A DNA stretch of 64,000 nucleotides from Bacteroidota bacterium (GCA_023386555.1 JAEWJK010000016.1:62001-126000), one strand, 5' to 3'. Positions 1 through 9,940 are shown, counted from the stretch's first letter. The notes: generated by a model not told the origin, from the sequence alone. Numbers and translations: made by a program.

Positions 1-2531
1 ATAATACAGCTGAAGTAACATTCACGCCAAGAAGAATGATCACAAAGGATCGTAGAATCCAGATTGAATTTGAATATGCAGATCGCAATTATCTCAATTC
101 AATGTTGTATGGCAGTAACGAAATAAGTATCAATAAAAAGCTGAAAGCATTTGTCTCAGTGTATAATAATGCTGATGCAAAGAATTCACCGATCAACCAA
201 ACTCTTGATGCACCACAAAAACAATTTTTAAACAATGTTGGTGATAGCATACAGTTTGCTTTTTATCCGGTTGCAGCGATCGATAGTTTTTCTGCTTCCC
301 GAATTCTGTACAAGAAAATTGATACATCCTATAACGGCATCACTGAAACGATTTATGTTTATTCTACTCATCCTGACAGTGCAAAATACAATCTCAATTT
401 TATTGATGTAGGACAGGGAAGAGGAAATTATATTCCTTTATTCAACGCAGCCAACGGAAAAGTATATCAGTGGATAGAGCCTGTTAACGGTATTAAACAA
501 GGAAACTTTGAGCCTGCAGCTTTTCTTGTTACGCCAAAAAAGCAACAACTCGTTAGCGGAGGATTCACTTATCAATTAGATGAGAAAACAATAATCTCAA
601 CGGAAGCTGCATTCAGTAATTATGATGTGAACACCTATTCATCAAAAAGCAAAAATGACAACAAAGGTTTTGCTGCAAAGTTTTCCTTACAGCGTGAAGA
701 CAAATGGAAGGCAAAAGCCAAAACGCTATCACTTGCTTCAACCTTGGGCTATGAATTTGTGCAACAACAATTCAGACCGATAGAAAGATTAAGACCAGTT
801 GAATTTGGAAGAGACTGGGGACTCGGATTTTTATACAATCCTGCCGATGAGCATTTACCTTTTGTAAGTGTTAAATTATCAGATGAAAAAAATAATGCGG
901 TTCAATATTCTTTCAGCAGTTATTTACGAAGTGACCAGTTCAAAGCCCACCGTCATTCATTTAACCAATTCAACGATGTAAAGGGATGGCAATTACGTTC
1001 TGCTATCAACTTAACAAATAATAATTCGTCTTTTGAAGAAGGATTTTTCTTCCGACCCTCAGTGGAATTGTCAAAACGACTGCTTCGATTCAACAATTTT
1101 ATTATTGGTGGAAGTTTTGCAAGAGAACACAATGAGCAAAAGAATAAATTCTACGATACACTCAATCCGTTAAGCTTTCGATTTGATATAATATCTGCAT
1201 TCATTAAATCAAACCCTGAAAAAGATAATCGCTGGTCATTCTCTTATTTTACCAGGGCAGATCAATTACCATTTACCAATAAATTACTTCCTACAGACAG
1301 AAGCCATAATTATAATTTCACATTAGATCTTTTACAGAGTAATAAGCACCAGCTTCGTTCTACAATTACTTACCGTCAGCTTGAAATAGAAAATAAATCG
1401 GTTAGTAATTTAAGTGCTGATAACAGTTTGCTTGGCAGAGTTGAATACATGATCAACGAATGGAAAGGATTACTCACAGGTTCAGTTTTATATGAACTTG
1501 GTGCAGGCCAGGAACAGAGAAGAGATTTTTCTTATATCGAAGTTCCAGCAGGTAGAGGTGAATTTGCATGGAATGATTACAATGCTGATGGCATTCCGCA
1601 GTTAAATGAATTTGAATTGGCATTGTTCCAAGACCAGGCTAAATACATAAGAATATTCACACCTACTAATCAATTCATTAAGGCGAATTATACGCAGTTC
1701 AATTATAGTTTCAATATTGATCCAAGAGCTATTGCAGAAGATATAAGAGAAGGAAGATGGAAAAACTTTATCACAAGATTCAATGTTCAGTCTTCTATGC
1801 AAACTGCGAAGAAAGTTTTAAGTGATGGTCATCCATTGTTCAATCCATTCAAAGGAAATATTTCTGACGAATCTCTCGTTACACTCAATTATATCCTCAG
1901 CAATACAATTTCGTTTAACCGATTCAGCACGAAATGGGGTTTAGATGCAACGAATATCATAAGTTACAACAAAGCCTTGCTAACCTATGGTGTTGAAAGT
2001 CGGCAATTAAACGATTGGATGCTGAAAGCCAGAATGAATATCAGTCGTCAATATACGTTTGAACTTATTCAACGTTTTGGAACCAATAATCTTATCACAC
2101 CTAAATTCTCCAATCGTAACTACGAATTACAAACTTATACAACAGAGCCGAGAATAACATTTACTGAATTTACAAAATACCGTGTGCAGGCTTCATACCA
2201 GTTTATCCAAAAGAAAAATGCAATGATCTATGGTGGTGAAAAAGCCTTGAGTAATGTTATTACACTTGAATCAAAATTCAATGCGGTACAAAACACCAGC
2301 CTTACCGGAAAGTTCAGTTATAATAATATTTCCTACAATGGTGTTGTTAATACAACTACCAGTTACATTATGTTAGATGGATTATTGCCCGGCAAAAATT
2401 TGTTGTGGATGGTTGATCTAACAAAACGACTTGCCAATAATCTTGAACTTAGTTTCCAATACGAAGGAAGGAAACCTGCTGATACAAGAACAATTCATAT
2501 AGGGAGAGCATCAATAAGAGCCTTATTATGA
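1..2531 (+). CDS. Large envelope protein, 5' truncated by the window edge
   Basis: The reading frame is open from the first bases, with no stop before the ATG at 36, so this is the C-terminal ~840 residues of a longer protein whose start lies outside the window. The visible part is rich in alternating polar and aromatic stretches (for example LSFQYEG near the end and repeated short strands of the YNFTLDL type), as in outer-membrane beta-barrel or surface proteins of Bacteroidota. One segment, DYNADGIPQLNE (about residues 515-526 counted from the ATG at 36), resembles a Ca-binding EF-hand or dockerin-type loop with D, N, D, G and a terminal E. No enzyme motif is visible. I do not recognise a named family; an outer-membrane or cell-surface role is inferred from composition only. 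Confidence 0.6.
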   Translation, partial: NTAEVTFTPRRMITKDRRIQIEFEYADRNYLNSMLYGSNEISINKKLKAFVSVYNNADAKNSPINQTLDAPQKQFLNNVGDSIQFAFYPVAAIDSFSASRILYKKIDTSYNGITETIYVYSTHPDSAKYNLNFIDVGQGRGNYIPLFNAANGKVYQWIEPVNGIKQGNFEPAAFLVTPKKQQLVSGGFTYQLDEKTIISTEAAFSNYDVNTYSSKSKNDNKGFAAKFSLQREDKWKAKAKTLSLASTLGYEFVQQQFRPIERLRPVEFGRDWGLGFLYNPADEHLPFVSVKLSDEKNNAVQYSFSSYLRSDQFKAHRHSFNQFNDVKGWQLRSAINLTNNNSSFEEGFFFRPSVELSKRLLRFNNFIIGGSFAREHNEQKNKFYDTLNPLSFRFDIISAFIKSNPEKDNRWSFSYFTRADQLPFTNKLLPTDRSHNYNFTLDLLQSNKHQLRSTITYRQLEIENKSVSNLSADNSLLGRVEYMINEWKGLLTGSVLYELGAGQEQRRDFSYIEVPAGRGEFAWNDYNADGIPQLNEFELALFQDQAKYIRIFTPTNQFIKANYTQFNYSFNIDPRAIAEDIREGRWKNFITRFNVQSSMQTAKKVLSDGHPLFNPFKGNISDESLVTLNYILSNTISFNRFSTKWGLDATNIISYNKALLTYGVESRQLNDWMLKARMNISRQYTFELIQRFGTNNLITPKFSNRNYELQTYTTEPRITFTEFTKYRVQASYQFIQKKNAMIYGGEKALSNVITLESKFNAVQNTSLTGKFSYNNISYNGVVNTTTSYIMLDGLLPGKNLLWMVDLTKRLANNLELSFQYEGRKPADTRTIHIGRASIRALL

Positions 2532-2559
2532 TTTTTTCAACAGAAGTTTTCCATGGAAT

Positions 2560-2586
2560 CGTTCCTTGTGTCACTCACTTGTACAG
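2560..2586 (+). repeat. Dispersed repeat R1, copy a
   Basis: This intergenic copy contains TTGTGTCACTCACTTGTAC. It closely matches the copy at 34783-34811, and the similarity continues to a TTTATGGCA about 10 bases downstream in both. It pairs with inverted copy b about 40 bases away. Confidence 0.7.
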
Positions 2587-2627
2587 TTTATTTTTATGGC
2601 ATCATAAGCCTGCCGCTTCCTGTATTT

Positions 2628-2652
2628 CAGCACAAGTGTGCGACGCAACAGC
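2628..2652 (-). repeat. Dispersed repeat R1, copy b
   Basis: This is an inverted copy. Its reverse complement contains TTGCGTCGCACACTTGTGCT and agrees with copy a at about 16 of 21 positions, so a and b could form an imperfect long stem between the first gene and the lolA-like gene. Confidence 0.65.
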
Positions 2653-2752
2653 AGCTTAATAGTGCTACTGGCCTTCGGTTCATAATCCTTTAACAATTAT
2701 GTCTTTAACTATTCTCTGTAGGAAAAGTCTTAGAACACATATTGAGACACGT

Positions 2753-2760
2753 TATATTTG
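2753..2760 (+). promoter_or_regulatory. Bacteroidota-type -7 box upstream of lolA-like gene
   Basis: TATATTTG matches TAnnTTTG and ends 18 bases before the ATG at 2779. No convincing -33 TTG was found at the expected distance, so this is a motif match only. Confidence 0.45.
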
Positions 2761-2778
2761 CACCCTTAAATTAGTAGG

Positions 2779-3405
2779 ATGAAAAAATTATACAGCATAA
2801 TAGCTGCGTTATTCCTGGTTTTCAATTTTGTACAAGCCCAGGATGCTGTTGCTAAAAAAATATTAGACGGTGTTAGTGCCAAAGTGAAAGGATTAAAAGG
2901 TATTACCGCAAACTTTTCTATTGCATCAGTTAGTAATAAAGGAAAATCAAACGGAACAAAAACAGGAACCATTTCAATCAAAGGGCAGAAATATTTTCTG
3001 AAGCAAGGTAAAATGGAAGTGATCAGTGATGGTAAAACCGTTTGGAATTATGATGGTGCAAGTACCATTACTGTTTCTTCTGCCAGTGAGAATACAAATA
3101 CATTAAGTCCGCAGAATTTACTTTCCAATTTTTACGATAAGGACTTTACGTATAAGCTGATTTCGTCTAAAGGCAATGTGCATGAGATTGAAATGTATCC
3201 TACAGATAAACGTAAAAATTTTGAGAAGGTAACTGTGTATATTGATAAAGCACAAAACCTGATTACCAAAGCTAAGATCACAGATAAGGCAAAAAACACA
3301 GTTCAGTTTACCATGAGTAATTTAAAAACAAATGCAACGATTAATGACAATGTATTTGTTTTCAACAGAGCCAAGTATCCAAAAGATGTTGAAGTTTTAG
3401 ACTAA
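2779..3405 (+). CDS. lolA: LolA-like outer-membrane lipoprotein carrier protein
   Basis: The 208-residue protein has a classic signal peptide (lysines, hydrophobic core, cleavage after VQA near residue 20). A single LolA-like beta domain follows, with the usual outline: a helix binding region, then GTISIKGQKYFLKQGKMEV and SDGKTVWNYD, which resemble the family's strand and 'DGKTVW.YD' signature. LolA carries lipoproteins through the periplasm from the inner membrane to the outer-membrane acceptor. The length fits the family (about 200 residues). It is a single-gene unit with its own -7 box and a strong terminator. Many Bacteroidota LolA-like proteins are untested, so the assignment is to family level. 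Confidence 0.85.
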   Translation: MKKLYSIIAALFLVFNFVQAQDAVAKKILDGVSAKVKGLKGITANFSIASVSNKGKSNGTKTGTISIKGQKYFLKQGKMEVISDGKTVWNYDGASTITVSSASENTNTLSPQNLLSNFYDKDFTYKLISSKGNVHEIEMYPTDKRKNFEKVTVYIDKAQNLITKAKITDKAKNTVQFTMSNLKTNATINDNVFVFNRAKYPKDVEVLD

Positions 3406-3423
3406 TACCCATATAATATTCTT

Positions 3424-3455
3424 AAAAAGTCCTGCTGCTTGCGGGACTTTTTTTT
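3424..3455 (+). terminator. Intrinsic terminator after lolA-like gene
   Basis: The stem AAAGTCCTGC (3426-3435) pairs with GCGGGACTTT (3441-3450) with one G-U wobble and a 5-base loop. A run of T to 3455 follows. Confidence 0.9.
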
Positions 3456-3485
3456 GTTCATTACTTATTGCATCTTTACAGCTGA

Positions 3486-4178
3486 ATGAAAAAGATCATC
3501 ATCACGATAGATGGGTTTTCTAGTTGTGGTAAAAGCACTTTGGCTAAGCAGCTTGCAAGAGAGTTGAATTATGTATTTATAGACAGTGGTGCAATGTACA
3601 GAGCCATTACGCTTTATTTTCTTCGTAACCACATTGATTGGTATAATAAATCTGCAGTAGAGAAAGCTTTACAGGAAATCGATCTCGACTTTCAATACAA
3701 CGAACAAACCTGTGAAAGTCACATGTACCTGAACGAAGAAAATGTGGAACAATTGATCAGGGATATGCTGGTGAGTGAAAATGTGAGTGAAGTTTCTACG
3801 ATAAAAGAAGTAAGAGAGTTTGCAGTTGCTCAGCAACAAAAGCTGGGTAAACGTAAAGGTATAGTGATGGATGGAAGAGATATCGGCACTACTGTTTTTC
3901 CGGGTGCTGAATTGAAGATTTTTGTTACAGCTGATCCTGCTGTAAGGGTTGAAAGAAGATTTAAGGAAATGTATGAGAAGAATCCGAACATTACGATTGA
4001 AGAGGTGAAGACGAATTTAGAAATGCGGGATTATATTGATAGCAACAGGGAAGTGAGTCCATTAAGAAAAGCAGAAGATGCTTTGATCTTAGACAATTCA
4101 AAACTCACCCGTGACGAGCAGCTGGAAAAAGCAATTAACTGGGCGAAAGAAAGAATAGAAAGCAAAGTGAGCCAATAA
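3486..4178 (+). CDS. cmk: Cytidylate kinase
   Basis: This 230-residue (d)CMP kinase makes CDP/dCDP from CMP/dCMP with ATP in the cytoplasm. The N-terminal P-loop GFSSCGKST (about residues 10-18) is preceded by the family's IxIDG. A DSGAMYRA motif follows, and DGRDIGT lies near residue 137, as in bacterial Cmk. RRFKEM and the region ending RKAEDALILD complete the fold. The length matches the family (220-230). It follows the LolA-like gene's terminator at 3424-3455 and converges with the peptidase gene 10 bases beyond its stop. Confidence 0.97.
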   Translation: MKKIIITIDGFSSCGKSTLAKQLARELNYVFIDSGAMYRAITLYFLRNHIDWYNKSAVEKALQEIDLDFQYNEQTCESHMYLNEENVEQLIRDMLVSENVSEVSTIKEVREFAVAQQQKLGKRKGIVMDGRDIGTTVFPGAELKIFVTADPAVRVERRFKEMYEKNPNITIEEVKTNLEMRDYIDSNREVSPLRKAEDALILDNSKLTRDEQLEKAINWAKERIESKVSQ

Positions 4179-4188
4179 GACTCACCTT

Positions 4189-6042
4189 TTATTTCAACAT
4201 TGCATCAATTGTATTATAAGCCACCGGATGATAATTTGCCCTGGCTTTTGCATAAATTCTTCTGGCCCATTCTTTTCCTTCGGCAGTTTTAATCATTTCT
4301 CCGTATAAGGGTCGAAGGAATTTTCTTCTGCCCACTTCCATTAAAAACTTCTCTATATTTTTTTCTGCAGGCTTATATTTATTTCTGATGGAACTGGTGT
4401 ACCACAATGTTTGTATTTCTGCATTGCCGGATTGAGTGAATTTGAATTCTGCATCCAAAGCACTCATATCAGCTATTGAAATCGTATCAGGGAGTTGTCT
4501 CAGAAAATACATTAGTTGATTGGTAGATGTAAGTTTTTTATTTAATCCTTTTACCTGTTTATCTTTTTGCCAATTATTGATAATCGTATCTATTGAATTG
4601 AAATCAGCAGAAGAAATAGGCGGTATGTTAGCAGGAATTCCGGTTCCATACACCCATTCTCTCATCCTGATCTTATCTTCAAAATCATCAATGTTGTCAA
4701 AGGCTTTGGTGAGTTCAGCGAGGAACTGTTCTGTTGTTTTAGATTGAAAAGCATTCCTTGTAAAATAGTCTTTGAGAAAAGCATCAAACCTTTCTCTTCC
4801 TACAACTGCTTCAATAGTTCTTAAGAAAGCAAAACCTTTTTCGTAAGCGATATTTCCCAGTCCAGCATCAGGATCACGACCATCCAGTTCAAGATGAAGC
4901 CTTGTGTCCATGCTAGTATCACCTAATTCTTCAACAGCATATTGTAGTTCCTGCCTTGATAATACTTCAGCCATATCAAATTCAGCCTTTCCATATAAAG
5001 CTTCGGTGATCCTCTTTTCGAAATAAGTTGTAAAGCCTTCATTCAACCATATTTCTTCCCATGTTGCATTGGTAACTAAATTACCGCTCCAGCTATGTGC
5101 TAACTCATGTGCAACAAGATTAACCAATGAACGATCACCTGCAATGATTGTTGGTGTTGCAAATGTTAGCATTGGATTTTCCATTCCACCATAAGGAAAA
5201 CTCGGAGGTAATACTAACAGATCATACCTTCCCCATTGGTAAGGACCGTAGAGTTTTTCTGCAGCCGTAACCATTTTACCCATATCAGCAAATTCCCAAA
5301 CAGCTTTATCTATCAAGCCAGGTTCAGCATACACACCGGTTCTTTCATCAATTAATCTAAAATTAATATCACCAACAGCCAAAGCCATCAGGTAAGAAGG
5401 AATTGCTTTCGGTTGTTTGAAATTGTATACACCATCAGTTGATCTCTTTTGTGCATTCTCAGCACTCATCACAGCCATTAGCTGAGATGGCACTTTTACT
5501 GTTGCATTGTAAGTAAACCTTACTGCAGGACCATCCTGACAAGGCACCCAACTCCTAGCTAAAATAGGTTGTGATTGTGTGAAGAGAAACGGATGTTTTT
5601 TGCCGGAAGTTTGCTGGGGATTTAACCATTGTAATGCACCGGCATCTTTTGATGTTGTATAGTAGATGTTTACTCTATTTGTTTCGGGAGCTATTTTGAT
5701 ATCTAATGCAGATCCAAATACATTATCGTGTTCACCCAGTTTAAATGTTGTTGGTTTTTCATCCTCACCTAAAGTGATCTTCTGGATATTTAATTTCCAG
5801 GTATCAAAAATGATCTGATCTGTTTGTGCATGATTATCTATCGTCCATGATGCTACACCACTGATCTGCTGCGAATCAAAATCAACTTCGATATTCAGTT
5901 CAAGATGTTTGGCAATTGCTTCGTGTGGATTTGCTTCAGAGTGAGGGTCATCAATCGTTTGGGCTGCAGATGTAATATCAGTTGACGAAGGTTGTTTACA
6001 GGCTATTGCAAATAACAATAGCAACCAGAAAAGCTTTTGCAT
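4189..6042 (-). CDS. M1-family aminopeptidase, leukotriene-A4-hydrolase-like lipoprotein
   Basis: This 617-residue zinc metallopeptidase has a lipoprotein signal (lipobox FAIAC, Cys15), so it is probably anchored in the envelope. The zinc site is complete: HELAHSW with His312, His316 and the catalytic Glu313, then Glu335 in WLNEGFTTY. GGMENP (about 285-290) is the substrate N-terminus binding loop of M1 enzymes. The C-terminal ~150 residues resemble the helical domain of leukotriene A4 hydrolase-type aminopeptidases. It should release N-terminal residues from peptides; epoxide hydrolase activity cannot be inferred. It is divergent from the phospholipase D-like gene. Confidence 0.93.
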   Translation of the reverse strand: MQKLFWLLLLFAIACKQPSSTDITSAAQTIDDPHSEANPHEAIAKHLELNIEVDFDSQQISGVASWTIDNHAQTDQIIFDTWKLNIQKITLGEDEKPTTFKLGEHDNVFGSALDIKIAPETNRVNIYYTTSKDAGALQWLNPQQTSGKKHPFLFTQSQPILARSWVPCQDGPAVRFTYNATVKVPSQLMAVMSAENAQKRSTDGVYNFKQPKAIPSYLMALAVGDINFRLIDERTGVYAEPGLIDKAVWEFADMGKMVTAAEKLYGPYQWGRYDLLVLPPSFPYGGMENPMLTFATPTIIAGDRSLVNLVAHELAHSWSGNLVTNATWEEIWLNEGFTTYFEKRITEALYGKAEFDMAEVLSRQELQYAVEELGDTSMDTRLHLELDGRDPDAGLGNIAYEKGFAFLRTIEAVVGRERFDAFLKDYFTRNAFQSKTTEQFLAELTKAFDNIDDFEDKIRMREWVYGTGIPANIPPISSADFNSIDTIINNWQKDKQVKGLNKKLTSTNQLMYFLRQLPDTISIADMSALDAEFKFTQSGNAEIQTLWYTSSIRNKYKPAEKNIEKFLMEVGRRKFLRPLYGEMIKTAEGKEWARRIYAKARANYHPVAYNTIDAMLK

Positions 6043-6197
6043 TTTACACTCGATTGTTGATGCTCAAATATAACCAGAAAGCCAGTGAAGATTCGGTGAA
6101 AAGTGGTTTCTTATTTTACCTTATCGGCAACATCTGAAATTTGGCGGCAAAATTGGTAGTAAAATCTTCAGCTGGTTCAATTAGCTTAGCACTAAAT

Positions 6198-7382
6198 ATG
6201 CCTGCAGATAGAAAGCCTGGTGCAACAACATTATATACTGCTCATAATGCCATCCAACTCATTCGTGGCGGCAAGCAATATTTTGACCTGTTGGAAGATC
6301 TGATTAACAAGGCTTCACATACGTTTCACTTGCAAACTTATATCTACGATGAAGATGATACCGGTAATCGTATTGCTACTGCATTGAAGAAAGCAGCTCT
6401 TCGTGGTGTGAAAGTGTATCTTCTGGTGGATGGATATGCATCTCAAGGCTTGTCTAAAGATTTTATCGCTGATCTTAAATCTGCCGGAGTAGCTTTTCGT
6501 TGGTTTGAACCGATTTTGAAAAGCAGACATTTTTATTTTGGAAGACGATTACATATTAAACTGGCTGTAGCCGATGGTTGTTATAGTTTAGTTGGTGGAA
6601 TAAACATCAGTAATAAGTACAACGACATGCCTGAAATTCCTGCCTGGCTCGATTGGGCTGTAATGAGTGAAGGAGAAGTTTCAGCTCAACTGAATAACAT
6701 TGCCATAAGAATATGGAACCGGAGTGATTGGAATCCTCAACGAAAAAATATCCGTGATTCTATACCACAAATAAAATTACCGAAAGAAGAATGTAATGTA
6801 AGAGTACGAGTGAATGACTGGGTGAGAGGCAGAAACCAGATCAGCAGAAGTTATCTTGAAATGTTGCGCAATGCACAACATTCTGTGATGATCATGTCAA
6901 GTTATTTTTTACCGGGCAGAGCGATCAAAAGAAATATGATGGCTGCGGTAAAAAGAGGCGTGAAAGTAAAGATCATTATTGCAGGATACTCTGATGTGAT
7001 GGTAGCCAAACATGCCGAACGTTGGATGTATGCCTGGCTGTTTCGCCATGGTATTGAAATATATGAGTACCAGAAAAATGTGTTGCATGCAAAGATCAGT
7101 ACGTATGATGGGAAATGGGTTACTGTTGGATCGTATAACCTGAATAACATCAGTGCTTTTGCCAGTATAGAATTGAACCTTGATATTATGAATGATGATT
7201 TTGCAATGAAAGCAGAATCGGCATTGCAAAAAATAATTGATGAAGACTGTAAACTGGTCGTAGAGGATGAGTTTTCTAAAAAGAATCACCTGCTGATGCA
7301 GTTCTGGCAATGGTTATGTTACCAGGCTATACAAGTATCTTTTTTTATGTTCACATTTTACTTCAAACGTAGAAGAGATTAA
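6198..7382 (+). CDS. Cardiolipin synthase/phospholipase D-like protein
   Basis: The protein has two PLD half-sites of the HxKxxxxD type: LHIKLAVADG in the first half and LHAKISTYDG in the second, each followed by a GG/GS..N segment (GGINIS, GSYNLNN). This is the pattern of bacterial cardiolipin synthases and related phosphatidyltransferases. Unlike ClsA it has no N-terminal membrane hairpin, so it resembles ClsB. The C-terminus is hydrophobic (IQVSFFMFTFYF) and could sit at the membrane. I use the ATG at 6198; a TTG at 6141 would add 19 residues that precede the usual domain. The stop overlaps the stop of the convergent YdjM-like gene. Confidence 0.82.
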   Translation: MPADRKPGATTLYTAHNAIQLIRGGKQYFDLLEDLINKASHTFHLQTYIYDEDDTGNRIATALKKAALRGVKVYLLVDGYASQGLSKDFIADLKSAGVAFRWFEPILKSRHFYFGRRLHIKLAVADGCYSLVGGINISNKYNDMPEIPAWLDWAVMSEGEVSAQLNNIAIRIWNRSDWNPQRKNIRDSIPQIKLPKEECNVRVRVNDWVRGRNQISRSYLEMLRNAQHSVMIMSSYFLPGRAIKRNMMAAVKRGVKVKIIIAGYSDVMVAKHAERWMYAWLFRHGIEIYEYQKNVLHAKISTYDGKWVTVGSYNLNNISAFASIELNLDIMNDDFAMKAESALQKIIDEDCKLVVEDEFSKKNHLLMQFWQWLCYQAIQVSFFMFTFYFKRRRD

Positions 7383-8395
7383 TTGCCTTTGATCCGTTTT
7401 ACCAGGGCATTCAAAGTTTCCCTGTTCCACCTTGCAAATCTTCCTCTTTGTACTGCAGTCAGGTTTCCTTTATGTTGAATGAAGTAATGAAACACAAATT
7501 TCTCGTTAGGATCATGCCATCCTACGATCTGTCCAAATCGAAGATCATTAAATACCAAAGTATCATTCCAGTTCTGGATGGTATAAAATCCCTGTGAAAA
7601 TCTTTTAAGATTATTAAGGCTTCTTTTTTCTTCGTTCGTTGCAACCGTTGAAAGAAGATGATCATTCTTTGGGAAGTAAGTAAACTGAATAGTATCTTTT
7701 GAATCGAAGACTGACCGGTAACCTGAATATAATCCACTATCACTTGCTGCCACTACATACCAAAGCCATGAATTAAGTGGGGTAGGAGTAGTGAAGTATT
7801 TATTGTAGTTGATCTTTTCTTTTTCCATGATCGAACGTACCTCAGCATCAACCACTATTTTATTGTAACTGCAATATGCCAGGTAGATCATTGGTGCTAT
7901 GATGCCGAATTTATGCCAGAATTTTCTTCGCCTGTCCGATGATCTTCTAAGAAGCAACATCACAGCGGCCAACACAACAATGATGGTAAAGAACGGATCA
8001 AAAACATAAATCGTATTAAATGAGAATCTTCCATGATGAAAAGGTTCCAGCAATCCTACACCATAATTGTTGAATGTATCAATTAACATGTGACAGCTTA
8101 GTTGGATCGCAAAGAATAAGATCCAGTGAGCATAATTGATTCCTGTTGAGCGATGCCATTTATATGCAAGCCATGAAAGCAAAGGAGCCAGCAACAACAT
8201 AAATAAAATGGAATGAGTAAAACCACGATGAGCCAATAGATTTTTATCCATCGTTAGCCATAACGATGCAATAAAATCGAAATCAGGAATGCTATTAGCA
8301 AAAACACCCCATGCCATTCCTTTCTTTCCTAGCTTTTTACCGGCAATGGCATCACCTATGATAGCACCAATAGCAATATGGGTTAACGAATCCAT
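7379..8395 (-). CDS. Membrane-bound metal-dependent hydrolase, YdjM/DUF457 family
   Basis: This 338-residue integral membrane protein opens with MDSLTHIAIGAIIGDA and contains IPDFDF and AHRGFTHSIL, the conserved His/Asp motifs of the YdjM (LexA-regulated membrane hydrolase) family. Several hydrophobic segments occur in the first 170 residues; the soluble C-terminal half (about 190-338) is less recognisable. The family is predicted to bind metal and hydrolyse an unknown substrate at the inner membrane. It is a stand-alone minus-strand gene. Confidence 0.85.
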   Translation of the reverse strand: MDSLTHIAIGAIIGDAIAGKKLGKKGMAWGVFANSIPDFDFIASLWLTMDKNLLAHRGFTHSILFMLLLAPLLSWLAYKWHRSTGINYAHWILFFAIQLSCHMLIDTFNNYGVGLLEPFHHGRFSFNTIYVFDPFFTIIVVLAAVMLLLRRSSDRRRKFWHKFGIIAPMIYLAYCSYNKIVVDAEVRSIMEKEKINYNKYFTTPTPLNSWLWYVVAASDSGLYSGYRSVFDSKDTIQFTYFPKNDHLLSTVATNEEKRSLNNLKRFSQGFYTIQNWNDTLVFNDLRFGQIVGWHDPNEKFVFHYFIQHKGNLTAVQRGRFARWNRETLNALVKRIKGN

Positions 8396-8448
8396 GCAAT
8401 AAATTTATGCTGGCTTTCATCAACAAAAACTGTTCTTTTTTTATTGGC

Positions 8449-9834
8449 TCAACGTTTTTTAAATCTTGCCTGGAAAAATCGTAAATACTTAGGCTCAAAA
8501 ATCATATCCAGTCCTTTGATCTTTTCTCTACGTTCATACACTCTTGCAACAGATTCAGCGATAACATCCATATGAGCTTGTGTGTAAACTCTTCTTGGAA
8601 TGGTTAATCTTACCAGTTCCAGTTTTGGATAATAATGATCACCGGTTTTTGCATTTCTTCCGGCAGAAACAATTCCTCTTTCCATTGTTCTGATGCCTGA
8701 TTCTATGTACAATTCTGCTGCTAAAGCTTGTGCCGGAAATTTATCCTGTGAAACATGTGGTAAGAATTTCTTTGCATCAATAAAAATTCCATGACCTCCG
8801 ATTGGTAATACAATTGGGATATTATACTTCAATAACTGCTCACCCAAATAAATTACCTGGCCAATCCTGGCTCTGATATGATCGTCATGAACAGATTCTT
8901 CAATACCGATTGCCATAGCTTCCATGTCTCTTCCTGCCAGTCCACCATAAGTATGTAAACCTTCATATACAACCACAAGATTGCTGGCTTCTTCAAATAT
9001 TTCCGGATCATTCACCGCTAAGAATCCACCGATGTTAACTAGTGCATCTTTTTTACCGCTGAAAGTTGCTCCATCTGTATAGCTGCAAATTTCCTTGACA
9101 ATGGCTGCAATACTTTTCCTTGCATATCCTTTTTCATACTGCTGAATGAAGTATGCGTTTTCGGCAATCCTTGTCATGTCTAGAAATATCTTAATGCCAT
9201 GTTCATTCGTAATTGCTCTTACCTGTTTCAGATTTTCCATAGACACAGGCTGACCTCCTGCCATATTCACTGTTACGGCCACACAGATATATGGAATTTT
9301 TTTTGCTCCATGTTTTTTGATAACGGCATTGAGTTTATCAAGATCAATATTGCCTTTGAAAGGATCAAGATTTTCTGAATCATGTGCAGCATCTACTATC
9401 ACATCAACAAAAGTTCCACCTGCCAATTCCTGGTGCAAACGAGTAGTAGTGAAATACATATTGCCGGGAATGATATCACCCTTCTTTATCAACACTTGTG
9501 ACAGAATGTTCTCTGCACCTCTTCCCTGGTGAGTTGGAATGAGGTATTTATAGCCATAATATTTTTTTACTGCTTTCTCAAGTGTATAAAAGTTTTTGCT
9601 GCCGGCATAAGCTTCATCACCCATCATCAAACCACTCCATTGTCTGTCGCTCATTGCTGAAGTACCGCTATCTGTTAAAAGGTCTATATACACATCTTCT
9701 GACTTCAATAAAAAAGTATTGTAACCGGCTTCTTTTATTGCTTTTTCTCTTTGTTGCCTGGTAGTCATTTTCAACAGCTCTACCATTTTGATCTTAAATG
9801 GTTCTGCCCATGATCTTTTCTTTATCTGTTCCAT
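8449..9834 (-). CDS. tpl: Tyrosine phenol-lyase (beta-tyrosinase)
   Basis: This 461-residue PLP enzyme of the tryptophanase/TPL family is predicted to cleave L-tyrosine to phenol, pyruvate and ammonia. The PLP lysine is in SGKKDALVNIGG (Lys262), with THQGRG upstream. Three specificity positions match TPL rather than tryptophanase: FTTTR (Thr at the TPL Thr124 site), TMERG (Arg386 at the TPL Arg381 site) and LRFF (Phe453 at the TPL Phe448 site). I start at the ATG at 9834, which gives the family N-terminus; an upstream ATG at 9888 adds 18 unrelated residues. It is divergent from a tryptophanase paralogue 106 bases away. Confidence 0.93.
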   Translation of the reverse strand: MEQIKKRSWAEPFKIKMVELLKMTTRQQREKAIKEAGYNTFLLKSEDVYIDLLTDSGTSAMSDRQWSGLMMGDEAYAGSKNFYTLEKAVKKYYGYKYLIPTHQGRGAENILSQVLIKKGDIIPGNMYFTTTRLHQELAGGTFVDVIVDAAHDSENLDPFKGNIDLDKLNAVIKKHGAKKIPYICVAVTVNMAGGQPVSMENLKQVRAITNEHGIKIFLDMTRIAENAYFIQQYEKGYARKSIAAIVKEICSYTDGATFSGKKDALVNIGGFLAVNDPEIFEEASNLVVVYEGLHTYGGLAGRDMEAMAIGIEESVHDDHIRARIGQVIYLGEQLLKYNIPIVLPIGGHGIFIDAKKFLPHVSQDKFPAQALAAELYIESGIRTMERGIVSAGRNAKTGDHYYPKLELVRLTIPRRVYTQAHMDVIAESVARVYERREKIKGLDMIFEPKYLRFFQARFKKR

Positions 9835-9940
9835 CTGAATTGTTTTGTGCAAAAGAATTGAGATACGCAGTAAGCAGAGATGATTCACGTCATACTTTGG
9901 CTTGATACAAATCTTTTACTTGCCAGACAATTATTGCATC

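Noticed and set aside
8449..9834. Second tryptophanase
   Set aside because: Residues at the three diagnostic sites (Thr, Arg, Phe) match tyrosine phenol-lyase.
9835..9940. TnaC-like leader peptide for tryptophanase
   Set aside because: No short frame with the required Trp and Pro residues in the 106-base gap.
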